Part shown: one piece after another, positions 1 to 9,847 of the stretch
Layout: each line of letters begins with the position of its first letter
How positions within the stretch are numbered: position 1 is the stretch's first letter
Origin: Haloplasmatales bacterium 4B
GTDB taxonomy: Bacteria; Bacillota_I; Bacilli_A; Haloplasmatales; Haloplasmataceae
Length of the DNA stretch: 64,000 bases
Assembly (NCBI GenBank): GCA_003586005.1
Contig: NSKI01000006.1
Location: 50,167-114,166 of the forward strand
Direction: 5' to 3'
Notes under the pieces: generated by a model
Databases searched by the model: none
What the model was told of the DNA's origin: nothing
Seen by the model: the letters and a program-made list of their open reading frames with translations, nothing else
Made by a program: the position numbers and the translations under genes

Positions 1-581
1 TACGTGATATTGATAATCAAACCATGGCAGAAATAGCCTTACTAGAGAATTTGCAAAGAGAAAATTTGACTAGCATTGAAGAAGCTTTTGCATATAAAAT
101 GCTGATAGATGAATATTCGTTTACACAACAAGAAGTTGCTGATCGTGTAGGTAAAAGTAGAGCCCATATTACAAATTCATTAAGATTATTATCTTTACCA
201 ACAGAGGTTCAAGATATGATTAACAATGGAACTATTGATTTTGGACATGCAAAGGTATTGGCAGGTTTATCTGATGAAAATTTACTTGTTTATTTAGCTA
301 ATAAAATTATTGATGAAAATTTATCAGTCCGAGCTTTAGAACAATTAATTAAAGAGGAAATGGGAAAAGAAAAAAAGCCAATACAAGAGAAAAAACAAAT
401 TCAAAGAAATGTAAACCTAATGTATCTTGAAGAAAAATTAATTAGTACATTAGGAACATCAACTAAAATTATTGAGAAAGGTTCAGGAGGTAAATTAGTA
501 ATTGATTTTAACAGCACAGAAGATTTAAATCGATTACTTAAGATAATGAGCCTAGAAGATATTATAAATATTGTAGATTAA
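1..581 (+). CDS. parB: ParB-family chromosome partitioning protein, 3' part
   Basis: ParB binds parS sites near the origin and, with the ATPase ParA, segregates the chromosome. The gene runs off the left edge. The frame is open from base 3, and the residues before the first ATG at 24 (RDIDNQT) belong to the conserved ParB N-terminal CTPase domain, so the ATG at 24 is internal. What remains shows the LLENLQRENL stretch, the helix-turn-helix (TQQEVADRVGKSRAHITNSL, then RLLSLP), a conserved HAKVL helix, a charged linker and a C-terminal dimerisation region. It ends just before a DUF951 gene. The paralogue Noc is possible, but the text fits ParB well. Confidence 0.9.
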   Translation, partial: RDIDNQTMAEIALLENLQRENLTSIEEAFAYKMLIDEYSFTQQEVADRVGKSRAHITNSLRLLSLPTEVQDMINNGTIDFGHAKVLAGLSDENLLVYLANKIIDENLSVRALEQLIKEEMGKEKKPIQEKKQIQRNVNLMYLEEKLISTLGTSTKIIEKGSGGKLVIDFNSTEDLNRLLKIMSLEDIINIVD

Positions 582-597
582 TAAAGAGGTGTTTTTA

Positions 598-795
598 ATG
601 GAACCAAAACAATTTCAACTGAATGATATTGTAGTGATGAAAAAAGAACATCCATGTGGGAAAAATGAATGGCAAATCATTAGAATGGGTGCTGACATCC
701 GAATTAAATGTATGAATTGTGGAAGAAGCGTTTTAATGCCACGAAGTGAATTTGAACGGAAATTAAAAAAAGTTGTTTTATCTCAAGGCAAGTAG
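598..795 (+). CDS. DUF951 family protein
   Basis: This is a 65-residue protein of the DUF951 family, whose molecular role is unknown. It has the family pattern: an N-terminal beta-rich segment (LNDIVVMKKEHPCG), a WQIIRMGADIRIKC segment, and the CMNCGRSVLMPR motif whose Cys pair suggests a small metal or nucleic-acid binding fold. The open frame begins at a GTG at 589, but the Shine-Dalgarno AGAGG at 585-589 only has normal spacing to the ATG at 598, so that start is used. It follows parB by 16 bases and probably shares its transcript. A terminator overlaps its stop codon. Confidence 0.85.
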   Translation: MEPKQFQLNDIVVMKKEHPCGKNEWQIIRMGADIRIKCMNCGRSVLMPRSEFERKLKKVVLSQGK

Positions 796-809
796 TTTCT
801 TGCCTTTTT
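787..809 (+). terminator. Rho-independent terminator after the DUF951 gene
   Basis: GGCAAG (787-792) and CTTGCC (799-804) form a 6-bp stem with a 6-base loop followed by TTTTT. The stop codon of the DUF951 gene lies in the loop. Confidence 0.8.
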
Positions 810-828
810 GTATTTGAGGAGGATAATT

Positions 829-2538
829 TTGTATAAGAAATTTATAAGTTATTATAAAAATCATTTAGGTTTATTTATAATTGATACTTTTGCTGCGTTA
901 ATGATGGCAGGATTTGATTTACTATTCCCATATTTTACAGGGAAATTTATTGATGATTATATTCCAAATCAAAAAATGCGATTAATTTTATTAACAGCAG
1001 CAGTATTATTTTTATTATATATCGTAAAAGTATTTTTACATATTATTGTTAACTATTGGGGACATATTATGGGAGCTAGAATAGAACATGATATGCGCTC
1101 TGATTTGTTTAATAAAATCGAAAATTTAAATTTTTCATATTTTGACGAAAACAAAACAGGGATGATTATGTCGAGATTAGTCGGTGATTTAAGAGATATT
1201 TCTGAAATGGCACACCATGTACCTGAGGATATCATTATATCTTTACTAATGTTAACTGGATCGGTATCAATATTATTTTATTATGATTATAGGCTTGGTT
1301 TAGTTGCACTTGGATTTACAATATTACTATTCGTTTTTGCTTTATATCGAAGAGTTGCGATGTTAAAAGGATTTAGAAAAGTACGTATTGAAAATGCTGA
1401 AATTAATTCACAAATTGAAAGTTCATTAGGTGGAATTAGATTATCCCAATCATTTACTAATGAAGATTTCGAATATAAAAAATTCAGTTATAACAATGCT
1501 AAATATCGAGATAGTTGGGGTGGGGCTTACAAAGCAATGACAGTTTTTTCAACCGGGACTGATTTTATTATCAATATTTTTTATTTAGCTGTATTAGTCT
1601 TTGGTGGATACTTAGTTTATGATGGCAGTATTGAAAGTGGGAAATTAATAGCTTCATTGCTATATATAACATATACTATCCAACCTATAAGAAGACTAAT
1701 AAATTCTATTCAGCAAATACAAACAGGGGTTGCAGGAATAGAGAGATTTTATGAAATTATGCAAATTAACCCAGAAATTAAAAATCCTAAAAACCCAAAA
1801 TATTTAATTAACCCTAAAGGGGTTATTGAATTTAAAAATGTTAGTTTTAAATATTCAGAAAATGAAAATTTTGTTCTAAGAAATTTTGATTTATCAATTA
1901 AAAAAGGTCAAAGCATTGGATTAGTGGGAGAAACAGGTGTTGGTAAGTCAACGATTTCTCAATTAATCCCTCGTTTTTATGATGTTACAGAAGGTAGAAT
2001 AATAGTTGATGGGATCGATATAAAAGAATATGATTTAAATTCACTAAGAAAATCAATTGGACATGTTCAGCAAGATGTTTATATATTTTATGGAACAATA
2101 AAAGACAATATATTGTATGGTAAAATAGACGCTACAATGAAAGAAATTATATCTGCAGCCAAAAAGGCCCGTATTCATGATTTTATAATGACACTAGAAA
2201 ATGGATATGAAACAATGACTGGGGAAAGAGGCGTTAAACTTTCTGGAGGCCAAAAACAACGAATAGCTATTGCCAGAGTGTTTTTGAAAAATCCGCCTAT
2301 TTTAATATTAGATGAAGCGACAAGTGCTCTAGATAATATTACTGAACGTAGAATTCAAGAATCATTAGAGGAATTGGCAAAAGGACGAACAAGTATAATT
2401 ATTGCTCATCGTTTATCAACATTAAAAAATGTTTCAGAAATTTTGGTGTTAAATGAAGAAGGTATTTCTGAAAGAGGTACGCATAAAGAATTAGTGAATA
2501 GTGATGGATATTATGCTAGTTTATATAAAGCAATGTAA
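829..2538 (+). CDS. ABC exporter, fused permease and ATPase
   Basis: This is a half-transporter of the MsbA/LmrA-like exporter family that would act as a homodimer in the membrane. The first ~300 residues hold six membrane helices of the ABC_membrane type. The nucleotide-binding domain follows with Walker A GETGVGKST, Q-loop QQDVY, signature LSGGQKQR, Walker B ILILDEATSALD and switch His in AHRLS, all canonical. The start is the TTG at 829, six bases after AGGAGG (817-822); the longer frame from a TTG at 808 runs through the upstream terminator and is rejected. The substrate cannot be told. It appears monocistronic. Confidence 0.85.
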   Translation: MYKKFISYYKNHLGLFIIDTFAALMMAGFDLLFPYFTGKFIDDYIPNQKMRLILLTAAVLFLLYIVKVFLHIIVNYWGHIMGARIEHDMRSDLFNKIENLNFSYFDENKTGMIMSRLVGDLRDISEMAHHVPEDIIISLLMLTGSVSILFYYDYRLGLVALGFTILLFVFALYRRVAMLKGFRKVRIENAEINSQIESSLGGIRLSQSFTNEDFEYKKFSYNNAKYRDSWGGAYKAMTVFSTGTDFIINIFYLAVLVFGGYLVYDGSIESGKLIASLLYITYTIQPIRRLINSIQQIQTGVAGIERFYEIMQINPEIKNPKNPKYLINPKGVIEFKNVSFKYSENENFVLRNFDLSIKKGQSIGLVGETGVGKSTISQLIPRFYDVTEGRIIVDGIDIKEYDLNSLRKSIGHVQQDVYIFYGTIKDNILYGKIDATMKEIISAAKKARIHDFIMTLENGYETMTGERGVKLSGGQKQRIAIARVFLKNPPILILDEATSALDNITERRIQESLEELAKGRTSIIIAHRLSTLKNVSEILVLNEEGISERGTHKELVNSDGYYASLYKAM

Positions 2539-2785
2539 ATAAAATTTAATATGAGTTAATACAAATTTGTTTCTAAATTACATTAAATATTAATAGTAAA
2601 TCTAAAAAAATATTGAATAAAAAAAGTTATAGCGATAATAATAGTTGTATTACGCATTAATAATGCTATGATGTAAACTAACCATATGAAAAAAAACGAA
2701 TTTATTTTATTATAAATTATTGCTTTTTTTAAAATAATATATATAATTGATATATTGATTATGAACATTTCTTAATGGTGATTAT
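2539..2785. other. Intergenic region with a promoter for ywiB-argS
   Basis: This AT-rich stretch has no convincing gene. A promoter-like set, TTGTAT (2645-2650), 16-base spacer and TATGAT (2667-2672) with a TG extension, points towards the ywiB-like gene and would give a leader of about 105 bases. The reverse-strand open frame here is low-complexity and is not called. Confidence 0.4.
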
Positions 2786-3205
2786 ATGCATGAACTGATA
2801 TATGTAAACTTTAAAATGAATATTAATAACAATGGGAAAAGTCATGAAATTCAATTTCAAGACTTAGGTCAAAGGTATATAAAAAATCAAAAAACCTATA
2901 TTAGGTTAAAAGAACCACTTATGGAAGAAACAAAATTTAATCAATTAATGTTAGTTTGTGATAATTCGGAAATCGTGATTATAAGAAGTGGTTTTGTTAA
3001 AATGAAGCAAGTATATAAAGAAAATGAAACAACTATAGGTTACTATACTAATGACTATATATCATCAGAAATTACTACCTTTACAAAAAGATATGCTTTT
3101 TTTAATGATAAAATATTGTTGAATTATGATATTGTTTTTGATAATGATGTGATAGGAAATTATCAAATGGAAGTTCAAATGAAAGGAGTAGGTGGAAATG
3201 AATAA
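2786..3205 (+). CDS. ywiB: DUF1934 (YwiB-like) beta-barrel protein
   Basis: This 139-residue protein resembles YwiB of Bacillus (DUF1934), a small lipocalin-like beta-barrel of unknown role. It has alternating short beta strands and conserved features such as YIRLKEP, the VKMKQ strand and FTKRYAF. The strongest support is context: ywiB lies directly upstream of argS and rpoE in Bacillus, as here. The start ATG at 2786 follows a GGTGAT-type ribosome site. Its stop overlaps the argS start by 8 bases, so the two are translationally coupled. An alternative start at 2816 is possible. Confidence 0.75.
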   Translation: MHELIYVNFKMNINNNGKSHEIQFQDLGQRYIKNQKTYIRLKEPLMEETKFNQLMLVCDNSEIVIIRSGFVKMKQVYKENETTIGYYTNDYISSEITTFTKRYAFFNDKILLNYDIVFDNDVIGNYQMEVQMKGVGGNE

Positions 3206-4859
3206 AATTTTAAGCTTACAAGAAGATATAAAAGATCATTTACGAAAAATAATTTCTAACTTAGGGGAAGTCGGTTCAAACTTTAAAGTTATTTTGGAAG
3301 AACCAAAAGAAATAGAAAATGGGGACTATTCAACAAATTGTGCAATGCAGCTAGCTAAGATTCTCAAAATGTCACCAAGAAATATCGCAGAAGAAATTGT
3401 CAAGAAAATCGATAAAGAAGTTTATTATATCGAAAGAATTGAAATTGCAGGACCGGGTTTTATTAATTTTTATATGAATAATAACTATTTAACAAAAATT
3501 GTAAAAGAAGTTATTACATTAGGAAATGAATATGGTAAAACTACTTACGGGAATATGTCTAAAGTAAATGTAGAATTTGTTTCAGCAAACCCAACTGGTG
3601 ATTTACATTTAGGTCATGCAAGAGGTGCTGCGATTGGCGATTGTTTATGTAGAATACTTGATTGTGCAGGTTATAATGTGACGAGAGAATATTATATAAA
3701 TGATGCAGGAAATCAGATCAAAAACCTAACATTATCTACCATAGCAAGGTACGAACAATTATTAAAAAAAGATTCAAAAATGCCAGAAGATGGATACCGT
3801 GGTCAAGATATCATTGATATCGCCCAAAAGTTATTTTCAATATATAAAAATAAATATGAACTGAATTCTGAAGAGAGATACCAAATATTTAGAGATTTTG
3901 CAAAACAATATGAATTAGATAAGATTAAACAGGATTTAGCAGACTATAATGTATTATTTGACGTATGGTCTAGTGAAAATAGTCTGTATGAACAAAATAA
4001 GGTTAATAGAGCAATTGATAAATTATCGCAAAAAGGATATGTTTATGAATCTGAAGGAGCAACCTGGTTTAAATCAACTGAATTTGGCGATGATAAGGAT
4101 CGAGTATTAAGAAAAAGTGATAATAGTTTGACATATTTAACACCAGATATTGCATATCATATTGATAAGTTAGAAAGAGGATTTGATAAGCTTATAAATG
4201 TACTCGGGGCAGATCATCACGGATATGTACCAAGACTTAAAGCAGCAATTGAATGTTTATCAGGTGATTCAGGAAAGCTAGAAGTTTTAATAATCCAAAT
4301 GGTTCGTTTAATTAAAAATGGTGAAGAATATAAAATGTCAAAACGCTCAGGGAAAGCATTAACAATTCGAGATTTGATTGACGAAGTAGGAGTAGATGCA
4401 ATACGTTATTTTTTCGCAATGAGAAGTTGTGATTCACAAATGGATTTTGATGTGGATTTAGCAACTAAAAAATCTAATGATAACCCAGTATATTACGCTC
4501 AATATGCTCACGCTAGAATTTGTAGTATATTACGTCAAGCAGAAGAAAAAAAACTTTATTATGCTAAATTAGATAGTTATCAAAATATAAATTCTGAAAA
4601 ATCATATGCAGTATTAAAAAAAATAGCAGAGTTTCCAAAAATAGTAATTGATGCAGCAACAAAACGAATCCCACATCGAATTACTAATTATATAAATGAC
4701 TTGGCCTCGGTTTTCCATAGTTTTTATAATGCTGAAAAAGTTATAAATAAAGATAATATTGATAAAAGTATAGAACTATTAGCGCTGGTAAAAGCAACAC
4801 AAATTACATTGAAAAATTCAATGGCGCTAATAGGAGTGAATGCACCGGAAAAGATGTAA
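3198..4859 (+). CDS. argS: Arginyl-tRNA synthetase
   Basis: ArgS charges tRNA-Arg in the cytoplasm. The protein (553 residues) has the N-terminal Arg-tRNA binding domain with SANPTGDLHLGHARGA (the HIGH motif), the catalytic Rossmann core, YKMSKRSGKALT (the KMSK motif, well conserved here) and the C-terminal DALR anticodon-binding domain. Length fits the family. The open frame allows a GTG at 3192, but AAAGGAG (3182-3188) is correctly spaced for the ATG at 3198. It lies between ywiB (8-base overlap) and rpoE (22-base gap), as in Bacillus. Confidence 0.96.
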   Translation: MNKILSLQEDIKDHLRKIISNLGEVGSNFKVILEEPKEIENGDYSTNCAMQLAKILKMSPRNIAEEIVKKIDKEVYYIERIEIAGPGFINFYMNNNYLTKIVKEVITLGNEYGKTTYGNMSKVNVEFVSANPTGDLHLGHARGAAIGDCLCRILDCAGYNVTREYYINDAGNQIKNLTLSTIARYEQLLKKDSKMPEDGYRGQDIIDIAQKLFSIYKNKYELNSEERYQIFRDFAKQYELDKIKQDLADYNVLFDVWSSENSLYEQNKVNRAIDKLSQKGYVYESEGATWFKSTEFGDDKDRVLRKSDNSLTYLTPDIAYHIDKLERGFDKLINVLGADHHGYVPRLKAAIECLSGDSGKLEVLIIQMVRLIKNGEEYKMSKRSGKALTIRDLIDEVGVDAIRYFFAMRSCDSQMDFDVDLATKKSNDNPVYYAQYAHARICSILRQAEEKKLYYAKLDSYQNINSEKSYAVLKKIAEFPKIVIDAATKRIPHRITNYINDLASVFHSFYNAEKVINKDNIDKSIELLALVKATQITLKNSMALIGVNAPEKM

Positions 4860-4881
4860 ACTTATTATAGGAGGACTTATT

Positions 4882-5259
4882 ATGACTCATAATTTTTCAA
4901 ACATGTCTATGTTACAAATAGCAGAAAACTTAATGCAAAGAAAAAAAACACCTCAATCTTTTCGTAAAATAGCTAAAGAGGTTAGCGAATTAATGGGGTT
5001 ATCAGAGGAAGAACTAAACAAAAGAGTTGCCCGTTTTTATGCTGACTTGACTTTAAGTGGTAAATTTGTTAATGTTAGCGGTGATAAATGGGATTTGAAA
5101 ACTCGCCAAAAATTTGAAGTATTTGAAAATCAATTTAATTATGATGATTCATTTAAAGAAGAAGAAGTTGAAGAAGCGGATGAAGAAGAAGATTTAGATG
5201 AAGAAGATGTTGATGATGATTATGAAGAAGACTATGATGATGGTGAAGATGAAATTTAA
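4882..5259 (+). CDS. rpoE: RNA polymerase delta subunit
   Basis: Delta is a Gram-positive RNA polymerase accessory subunit that speeds recycling and modulates initiation. The 125-residue protein has the folded N-terminal winged-helix (HARE-HTH) domain (MSMLQIAENLMQ through GDKWDLK) and a disordered, almost purely acidic tail of Glu and Asp from about residue 85, the family hallmark. The ATG at 4882 follows AGGAGG; the longer frame from 4840 overlaps the end of argS and has no ribosome site. It is co-directional with argS and precedes pyrG, as in Bacillus. Confidence 0.93.
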   Translation: MTHNFSNMSMLQIAENLMQRKKTPQSFRKIAKEVSELMGLSEEELNKRVARFYADLTLSGKFVNVSGDKWDLKTRQKFEVFENQFNYDDSFKEEEVEEADEEEDLDEEDVDDDYEEDYDDGEDEI

Positions 5260-5266
5260 AAAATAG

Positions 5267-5302
5267 TTGAATTTTCATACCGATTTTGATAATATAAATA
5301 AG
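5267..5302 (+). promoter_or_regulatory. pyrG promoter with a GGGC start site
   Basis: TTGAAT (5267-5272), a 17-base spacer and TAATAT (5290-5295) preceded by TG (extended -10) place the start at the first G of GGGC (5302). In Bacillus pyrG, GGGC at +1 drives CTP-dependent reiterative G addition. Confidence 0.65.
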
Positions 5303-5352
5303 GGCACTCGAAAAATAACTGCTTTCCTAGGTAGGAAGGCATTTTTTTTTTA
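5302..5352 (+). promoter_or_regulatory. pyrG CTP-sensing attenuator
   Basis: The leader starts GGGC and contains a terminator: TGCTTTCCT (5320-5328) pairs with AGGAAGGCA (5333-5341) and is followed by a long T run. In the known Bacillus pyrG mechanism, low CTP stalls polymerase before C4, extra Gs are added, and the poly-G tract pairs with the pyrimidine-rich arm to prevent termination. The CTTTCCT arm here could serve that purpose. The same logic is inferred, not shown. Confidence 0.7.
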
Positions 5353-5396
5353 ATTTGTAAAAATATAATAATGTAGAATTATTTTGGAGGTAAACA

Positions 5397-7007
5397 ATGA
5401 CCAAATTTATATTTGTAACTGGTGGGGTTGTATCGTCCTTGGGTAAAGGGATTTCTGCAGCATCTTTGGGTCGTTTATTAAAAGATAGAGGGCTCAAAGT
5501 CTTTATGCAGAAATTTGATCCATACATAAATGTGGATCCAGGTACAATGAGTCCCTATCAACATGGTGAAGTATTTGTAACTAAAGATGGGGGAGAAACA
5601 GACCTCGATTTAGGGCATTATGAACGGTTTATTGACGAAAATTTAACTAAAAGCGCAAACATTACAGCAGGAAAAGTGTATCAGTCAGTAATCGAAAAAG
5701 AAAGAAAAGGCGAATATTTAGGAAGAACAGTTCAAGTAATTCCTCATATCACAGATGAAATAAAAGAAAAATTATTTGAGATTGCTAGTGAAAGTAAAGC
5801 AGACATTGTAATTACAGAAATTGGTGGAACAGTTGGAGATATAGAATCGCTCCCTTTTTTAGAAGCTGTTAGACAAGTTAGAAGAGATATTGGAATGCAT
5901 AATACTTGTTTTATTCACAACACACTAGTCCCTTATTTAAAAGCAGCAGGAGAAATAAAAACGAAGCCTACACAACATAGTGTAAAAGAATTAAGGTCAT
6001 TGGGAATTCAACCAGATGTAATTGTACTGAGAACAGAAGTTCCAATAGAAGATGAAGTAAAAGATAAAATTGCTCTTTTCTGTGATGTTAAAAAAGAAGC
6101 TGTAGTTGAATCAAGAGATATGGAAGTATTATATGAGGTTGCTCTAAGCTTACATGAACAAGGACTAGATAGTTTCGTTTGTGAACATTTACAGATTAAA
6201 ACTAAACCAATTTGTTTAACTGAATGGGTAAAATTAGTTGATTCAGTAAAAAACTTAAAATCGGAAATTGAGATAGCTTTAGTGGGTAAATATGTTCAAC
6301 TACATGATGCATATTTATCAGTATGTGAGGCGTTAAAACATGCAGGGTATTACCATAAAGTATCTGTTATCGTCAAATGGATCGATGCGGAGACCTTAGA
6401 CAATGATAATGTAGCAGAGTCTTTGCAAAATGTAAATGGGATATTAGTTCCAGGTGGATTTGGTTCACGGGCCGTGAATGGAAAAATTGCAGCCATTAAA
6501 TATGCCAGAGAAAATAAAATTCCCTTTTTTGGAATATGTCTAGGAATGCAACTTGCAACAATAGAATATGCTAGAAATGTATTAAACCTTAATTCTGCAA
6601 ATTCTACTGAAATTGATGAATTTACACCTCATCCAATTATTGACTATTTACCTGAGCAATATCAAGGAATTCATTTGGGGGGAACTCTTAGACTTGGTGA
6701 GTATGATTGTCGGTTAAAACAAGGAACTAACAGTTATAAAGCATATAATGAACAATTAATAAAAGAAAGACATAGACATAGATATGAATTTAATAATAAA
6801 TATAAAAATATATTAGAGGAAAATGGAATGATTTTTTCAGGTATAAATCCACAAACTAATTTAGTAGAAATTATAGAAATTAAAAATCATCCATGGTTTG
6901 TTGGTGTCCAATTTCACCCTGAATTTATATCAAGACCAAATAGACCACAAGCGTTGTTTAGAGATTTTATTAAACATTCAATAGAGTATAAAAATAAAAA
7001 TGATTAA
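5397..7007 (+). CDS. pyrG: CTP synthase
   Basis: PyrG makes CTP from UTP, ATP and glutamine. The 536-residue protein has the N-terminal synthetase domain starting [14 protein letters not shown] (P-loop-like), a [12 protein letters not shown] segment and the [13 protein letters not shown] motif, then a class I glutamine amidotransferase domain with the nucleophile Cys at about residue 381 (FFGICLGMQ) and the His-Glu pair in QFHPE near the C-terminus. The start follows TTTGGAGG. It is transcribed from its own promoter and attenuator after rpoE, as in Bacillus. Confidence 0.97.
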   Translation: MTKFIFVTGGVVSSLGKGISAASLGRLLKDRGLKVFMQKFDPYINVDPGTMSPYQHGEVFVTKDGGETDLDLGHYERFIDENLTKSANITAGKVYQSVIEKERKGEYLGRTVQVIPHITDEIKEKLFEIASESKADIVITEIGGTVGDIESLPFLEAVRQVRRDIGMHNTCFIHNTLVPYLKAAGEIKTKPTQHSVKELRSLGIQPDVIVLRTEVPIEDEVKDKIALFCDVKKEAVVESRDMEVLYEVALSLHEQGLDSFVCEHLQIKTKPICLTEWVKLVDSVKNLKSEIEIALVGKYVQLHDAYLSVCEALKHAGYYHKVSVIVKWIDAETLDNDNVAESLQNVNGILVPGGFGSRAVNGKIAAIKYARENKIPFFGICLGMQLATIEYARNVLNLNSANSTEIDEFTPHPIIDYLPEQYQGIHLGGTLRLGEYDCRLKQGTNSYKAYNEQLIKERHRHRYEFNNKYKNILEENGMIFSGINPQTNLVEIIEIKNHPWFVGVQFHPEFISRPNRPQALFRDFIKHSIEYKNKND

Positions 7008-7087
7008 TTGTTAAAATTCATTTAAAATATTGGTAAAAAATTATGAATAGTGTTATCATAATATTATAAAAATAAGGAGGTTTTACT

Positions 7088-7954
7088 ATGCCGTTAGTAA
7101 ATATGTCAATAATGTTACAAAAAGCAAAAATAGGCAAATATGCTGTTGGGCAATTTAATATTAATAACTTAGAATGGACTAAGTCTATCTTAACTGCTGC
7201 TGAGGAAATGAAAGCTCCAGTCATATTAGGGGTTTCTGAAGGTGCTGCGAAGTACATGGGGGGTTATAACACTGTAGTCCATATGGTAAAAGGCTTAATG
7301 TTAGATTTGAAAACTACAGTACCTGTCGCAATCCATTTAGATCATGGAACAACATTTGAAAATATTAAAAAAGCAACTGATGCTGGTTTTACATCTGTTA
7401 TGTATGATGGTTCACATCACCCAATTGATGAAAATATTGATGAGACTAAAAAAGTTGTAGAATATGCTCATTCTCGTGGGTTATCTGTAGAGGCTGAAAT
7501 AGGGACTGTTGGTGGTAACGAAGATGGAGTTGTTGGTGGTATTCAGTATGCTGATAAAGATGAATGTGTTCGCTTAGTTAAAGAAACCAATGTTGATTGT
7601 TTAGCTCCCGCATTAGGTTCAGTACATGGTGTATATGTTGGTGAGCCTAAATTAGGTTTTACAGAAATGGAAGAAATAAAAGCTGCAACAGATATGCCTT
7701 TAGTTTTACATGGAGGTACAGGAATTCCTACAGAACAAATAAAGAAAGCAATTTCTTGTGGAACTGCAAAAATTAATGTAAATACTGAAAATCAATTGGT
7801 TTTTACAAAGGTAGTTCGTGAAATTTTAACTAATGATAGTAAAGTATATGATCCACGAAAAGTGATTGGTCCAGGTGCTAAAGCTATTATAGAAGTTGTA
7901 AAAACAAAAATTGAAATATTTGGAAGTGCTGATAAAGCTTCAGAAACATTATAA
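7088..7954 (+). CDS. fbaA: Fructose-1,6-bisphosphate aldolase, class II
   Basis: This zinc enzyme cleaves fructose-1,6-bisphosphate to glyceraldehyde-3-phosphate and DHAP in glycolysis. The 288-residue protein has the class II motifs: the HLDHGTTFE segment with the catalytic Asp and zinc His, [25 protein letters not shown], and the LHGGTG phosphate-binding segment near residue 205. It starts at an ATG after AAGGAGG and follows pyrG by 80 bases, close to the Bacillus order. Glycolytic use is the normal role; a ketose aldolase for another sugar is less likely. Confidence 0.95.
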   Translation: MPLVNMSIMLQKAKIGKYAVGQFNINNLEWTKSILTAAEEMKAPVILGVSEGAAKYMGGYNTVVHMVKGLMLDLKTTVPVAIHLDHGTTFENIKKATDAGFTSVMYDGSHHPIDENIDETKKVVEYAHSRGLSVEAEIGTVGGNEDGVVGGIQYADKDECVRLVKETNVDCLAPALGSVHGVYVGEPKLGFTEMEEIKAATDMPLVLHGGTGIPTEQIKKAISCGTAKINVNTENQLVFTKVVREILTNDSKVYDPRKVIGPGAKAIIEVVKTKIEIFGSADKASETL

Positions 7955-7971
7955 TTATAAAAGGGGAAAAT

Positions 7972-8832
7972 ATGAATAATGTTGTTTGTCAAGATGCAAG
8001 AGGGATTGTATTAAGAACATTAAAAAAATATAATATCTTATTATGGCTTGTTGCAATAGAAATATTAAGATTAGTGTTAACTACTATCTTTAATAAAAGG
8101 TTTTTTGATGTAACTAAAGAATTTTTAGAAAATATAGGTGATTATTTAGGGAGTTTCATCAAGGTGATTGGTGCTGAAAAAGCTACAATGGAATTTTATC
8201 AATATTACAGTCAAACCAGTTTAGTAATATATATTTTCCAAATTTTCTTGTTACTAATAACTTGTTTAACGATTTTATTTTTAATCTTCAATATTTATAA
8301 AAATATACATACATCAGTTAGCAAGAGTGTTAAAATAACAGCCATTATCCTAATTAGTATAAAAGTTATTGAAATAGTGTTAACTATTTTAAATATAATA
8401 TTATTATATTTATTTAGTAAAAATGTAAATTCTCAAATTAGCGTTAACGCAACAGACCAAATAATTAATTTATTAGGTTTAGTTATTTTTATTATATTAT
8501 ATTTTAATCTATTATTAATTTATAAGAAAGATAAAATTCTATATAAGAATTATTTAATGTTTATTTTTGTATTTATAATTATAGTAACATTAAATGTTAT
8601 AGAGTATTTTTCAACTATAATTAATTACTTTTTTCAAAAGCTTTATTACAATAATTTTAAAAATTCTAGTATATATATAGAAGCTTTAAAAGAATTCAAT
8701 CAAGGTACAATATTAGCATTTATAGGATTAATTGCTGTTAGTATATTTTGTTTTATAATTTATATATTTTTAAAAGAAATCATAAAAAGTACTAATATTG
8801 ACAACGCCGAAAAAGATGAATTAAAATATTAA
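7972..8832 (+). CDS. Polytopic membrane protein, unknown family
   Basis: I do not recognise this 286-residue protein. It shows about six hydrophobic segments (near residues 18-40, 80-105, 112-135, 150-175, 183-210 and 232-262) separated by short Lys-rich loops, and no clear catalytic motif. The ATG at 7972 follows AAAGGGGAAA, 17 bases after the fba stop, so it may be co-transcribed with fba. A terminator follows. Composition is strongly biased to Ile, Leu, Lys and Asn, as expected for a membrane protein in this AT-rich genome. Confidence 0.6.
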   Translation: MNNVVCQDARGIVLRTLKKYNILLWLVAIEILRLVLTTIFNKRFFDVTKEFLENIGDYLGSFIKVIGAEKATMEFYQYYSQTSLVIYIFQIFLLLITCLTILFLIFNIYKNIHTSVSKSVKITAIILISIKVIEIVLTILNIILLYLFSKNVNSQISVNATDQIINLLGLVIFIILYFNLLLIYKKDKILYKNYLMFIFVFIIIVTLNVIEYFSTIINYFFQKLYYNNFKNSSIYIEALKEFNQGTILAFIGLIAVSIFCFIIYIFLKEIIKSTNIDNAEKDELKY

Positions 8833-8843
8833 AATTTTCAATT

Positions 8844-8868
8844 AAAAACGCTTTTGCGTTTTTTTTTA
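8844..8868 (+). terminator. Rho-independent terminator
   Basis: AAAAACGC (8844-8851) and GCGTTTTT (8856-8863) form a stem with a TTTT loop and a T run, closing the fba-membrane protein unit. Confidence 0.8.
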
Positions 8869-8955
8869 TGATAATAACCCAAATTAGATAAAATAAGCGC
8901 AATTGTTGGATAAACGCAATATTATAGTAATGAATGCACAACAGGAGTGATTTTA

Positions 8956-9765
8956 GTGGATGGGTTAAGTAGTTTGAGTGCACCTATTTTAGCATTATTT
9001 GGAACATTATTTACTTATTTTGTAACTGCAGTAGGAGCGTCTTTAGTTTTCTTCTTTAAAAATGTAAAAAAGGAAGCGCTGGATTTAATGTTAGGATTTG
9101 GAGCTGGGGTTATGATCGCTGCATCTTTCTGGTCATTATTACTGCCAGCAATTGATATAGCTGGTATTAATGGCACTATACAATGGATTCCACCTTTAAT
9201 TGGCTTTATAATAGGAGCAGGATTCTTACTTGTTGTTGATATATTCCTACCACATATGCATGCAGATAATGAAATGAAGCAATGCGAAGGAATTAAGACA
9301 GGGTGGCATAGAAGCATTTTACTAGTTCTTGCAATAACGTTACATAATATTCCAGAAGGTCTAGCTATTGGTGTTGCTTTTGGAGCGTATAAATTAGGGT
9401 TAGAAGGTTCTACTTTTTATGGAGCAATAGCTTTAGCAATTGGAATAGGTTTACAAAATTTTCCTGAAGGGGCAGCAGTAAGTGTTCCGCTTCGTAGAGA
9501 GGGAATGTCTAGAAGGAAAAGTTTTTGGTATGGGCAATTATCAGGAATTGTAGAACCAATATCTGGGGTAATAGGAGCAATATTGGTAATTTTTATGAGG
9601 AATATATTACCATATGCATTATCTTTTGCAGCAGGTGCGATGATATATGTTGTTGTTGAAGAACTAATTCCTGAGTCAAAATCAAATAAAGAAGCAAAAA
9701 TTGCAACTATAGGGGCTATAATTGGTTTTGCGATAATGATGACTCTCGATGTAGCATTGGGATAG
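8956..9765 (+). CDS. ZIP-family metal transporter
   Basis: ZIP proteins import divalent metals such as zinc, though GufA-like bacterial members can be broad. The 269-residue protein has about eight membrane helices and the two family signature helices: HNIPEGLAIGVAFGA and QNFPEGAAVS, whose His, Asn and Glu residues form the metal site. The cytoplasmic loop near residues 98-115 carries HMHAD. The GTG at 8956 is chosen because AGGAG (8943-8947) lies eight bases before it; the GTG at 8947 overlaps that ribosome site. It appears monocistronic. Which metal it carries is unknown. Confidence 0.88.
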   Translation: MDGLSSLSAPILALFGTLFTYFVTAVGASLVFFFKNVKKEALDLMLGFGAGVMIAASFWSLLLPAIDIAGINGTIQWIPPLIGFIIGAGFLLVVDIFLPHMHADNEMKQCEGIKTGWHRSILLVLAITLHNIPEGLAIGVAFGAYKLGLEGSTFYGAIALAIGIGLQNFPEGAAVSVPLRREGMSRRKSFWYGQLSGIVEPISGVIGAILVIFMRNILPYALSFAAGAMIYVVVEELIPESKSNKEAKIATIGAIIGFAIMMTLDVALG

Positions 9766-9767
9766 AT

Positions 9768-9791
9768 TAGTTTTTTCGAAAAAACTATTTT
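9768..9791 (+). terminator. Terminator-like palindrome after the ZIP gene
   Basis: A perfect 20-base palindrome centred on TTCGAA (9768-9787) is followed by TTTT. It directly follows the ZIP stop codon. Confidence 0.65.
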
Positions 9792-9847
9792 AAAAAATAA
9801 CATTATAATATATAATAATATTGTAGAAAATAATTTTGAGGTTTAAA

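Noticed and set aside
2583..2768. Reverse-strand 61-codon frame before ywiB
   Set aside because: It is almost pure Ile, Phe, Lys and Asn from AT-rich intergenic DNA, overlaps a forward promoter and has no convincing ribosome site.
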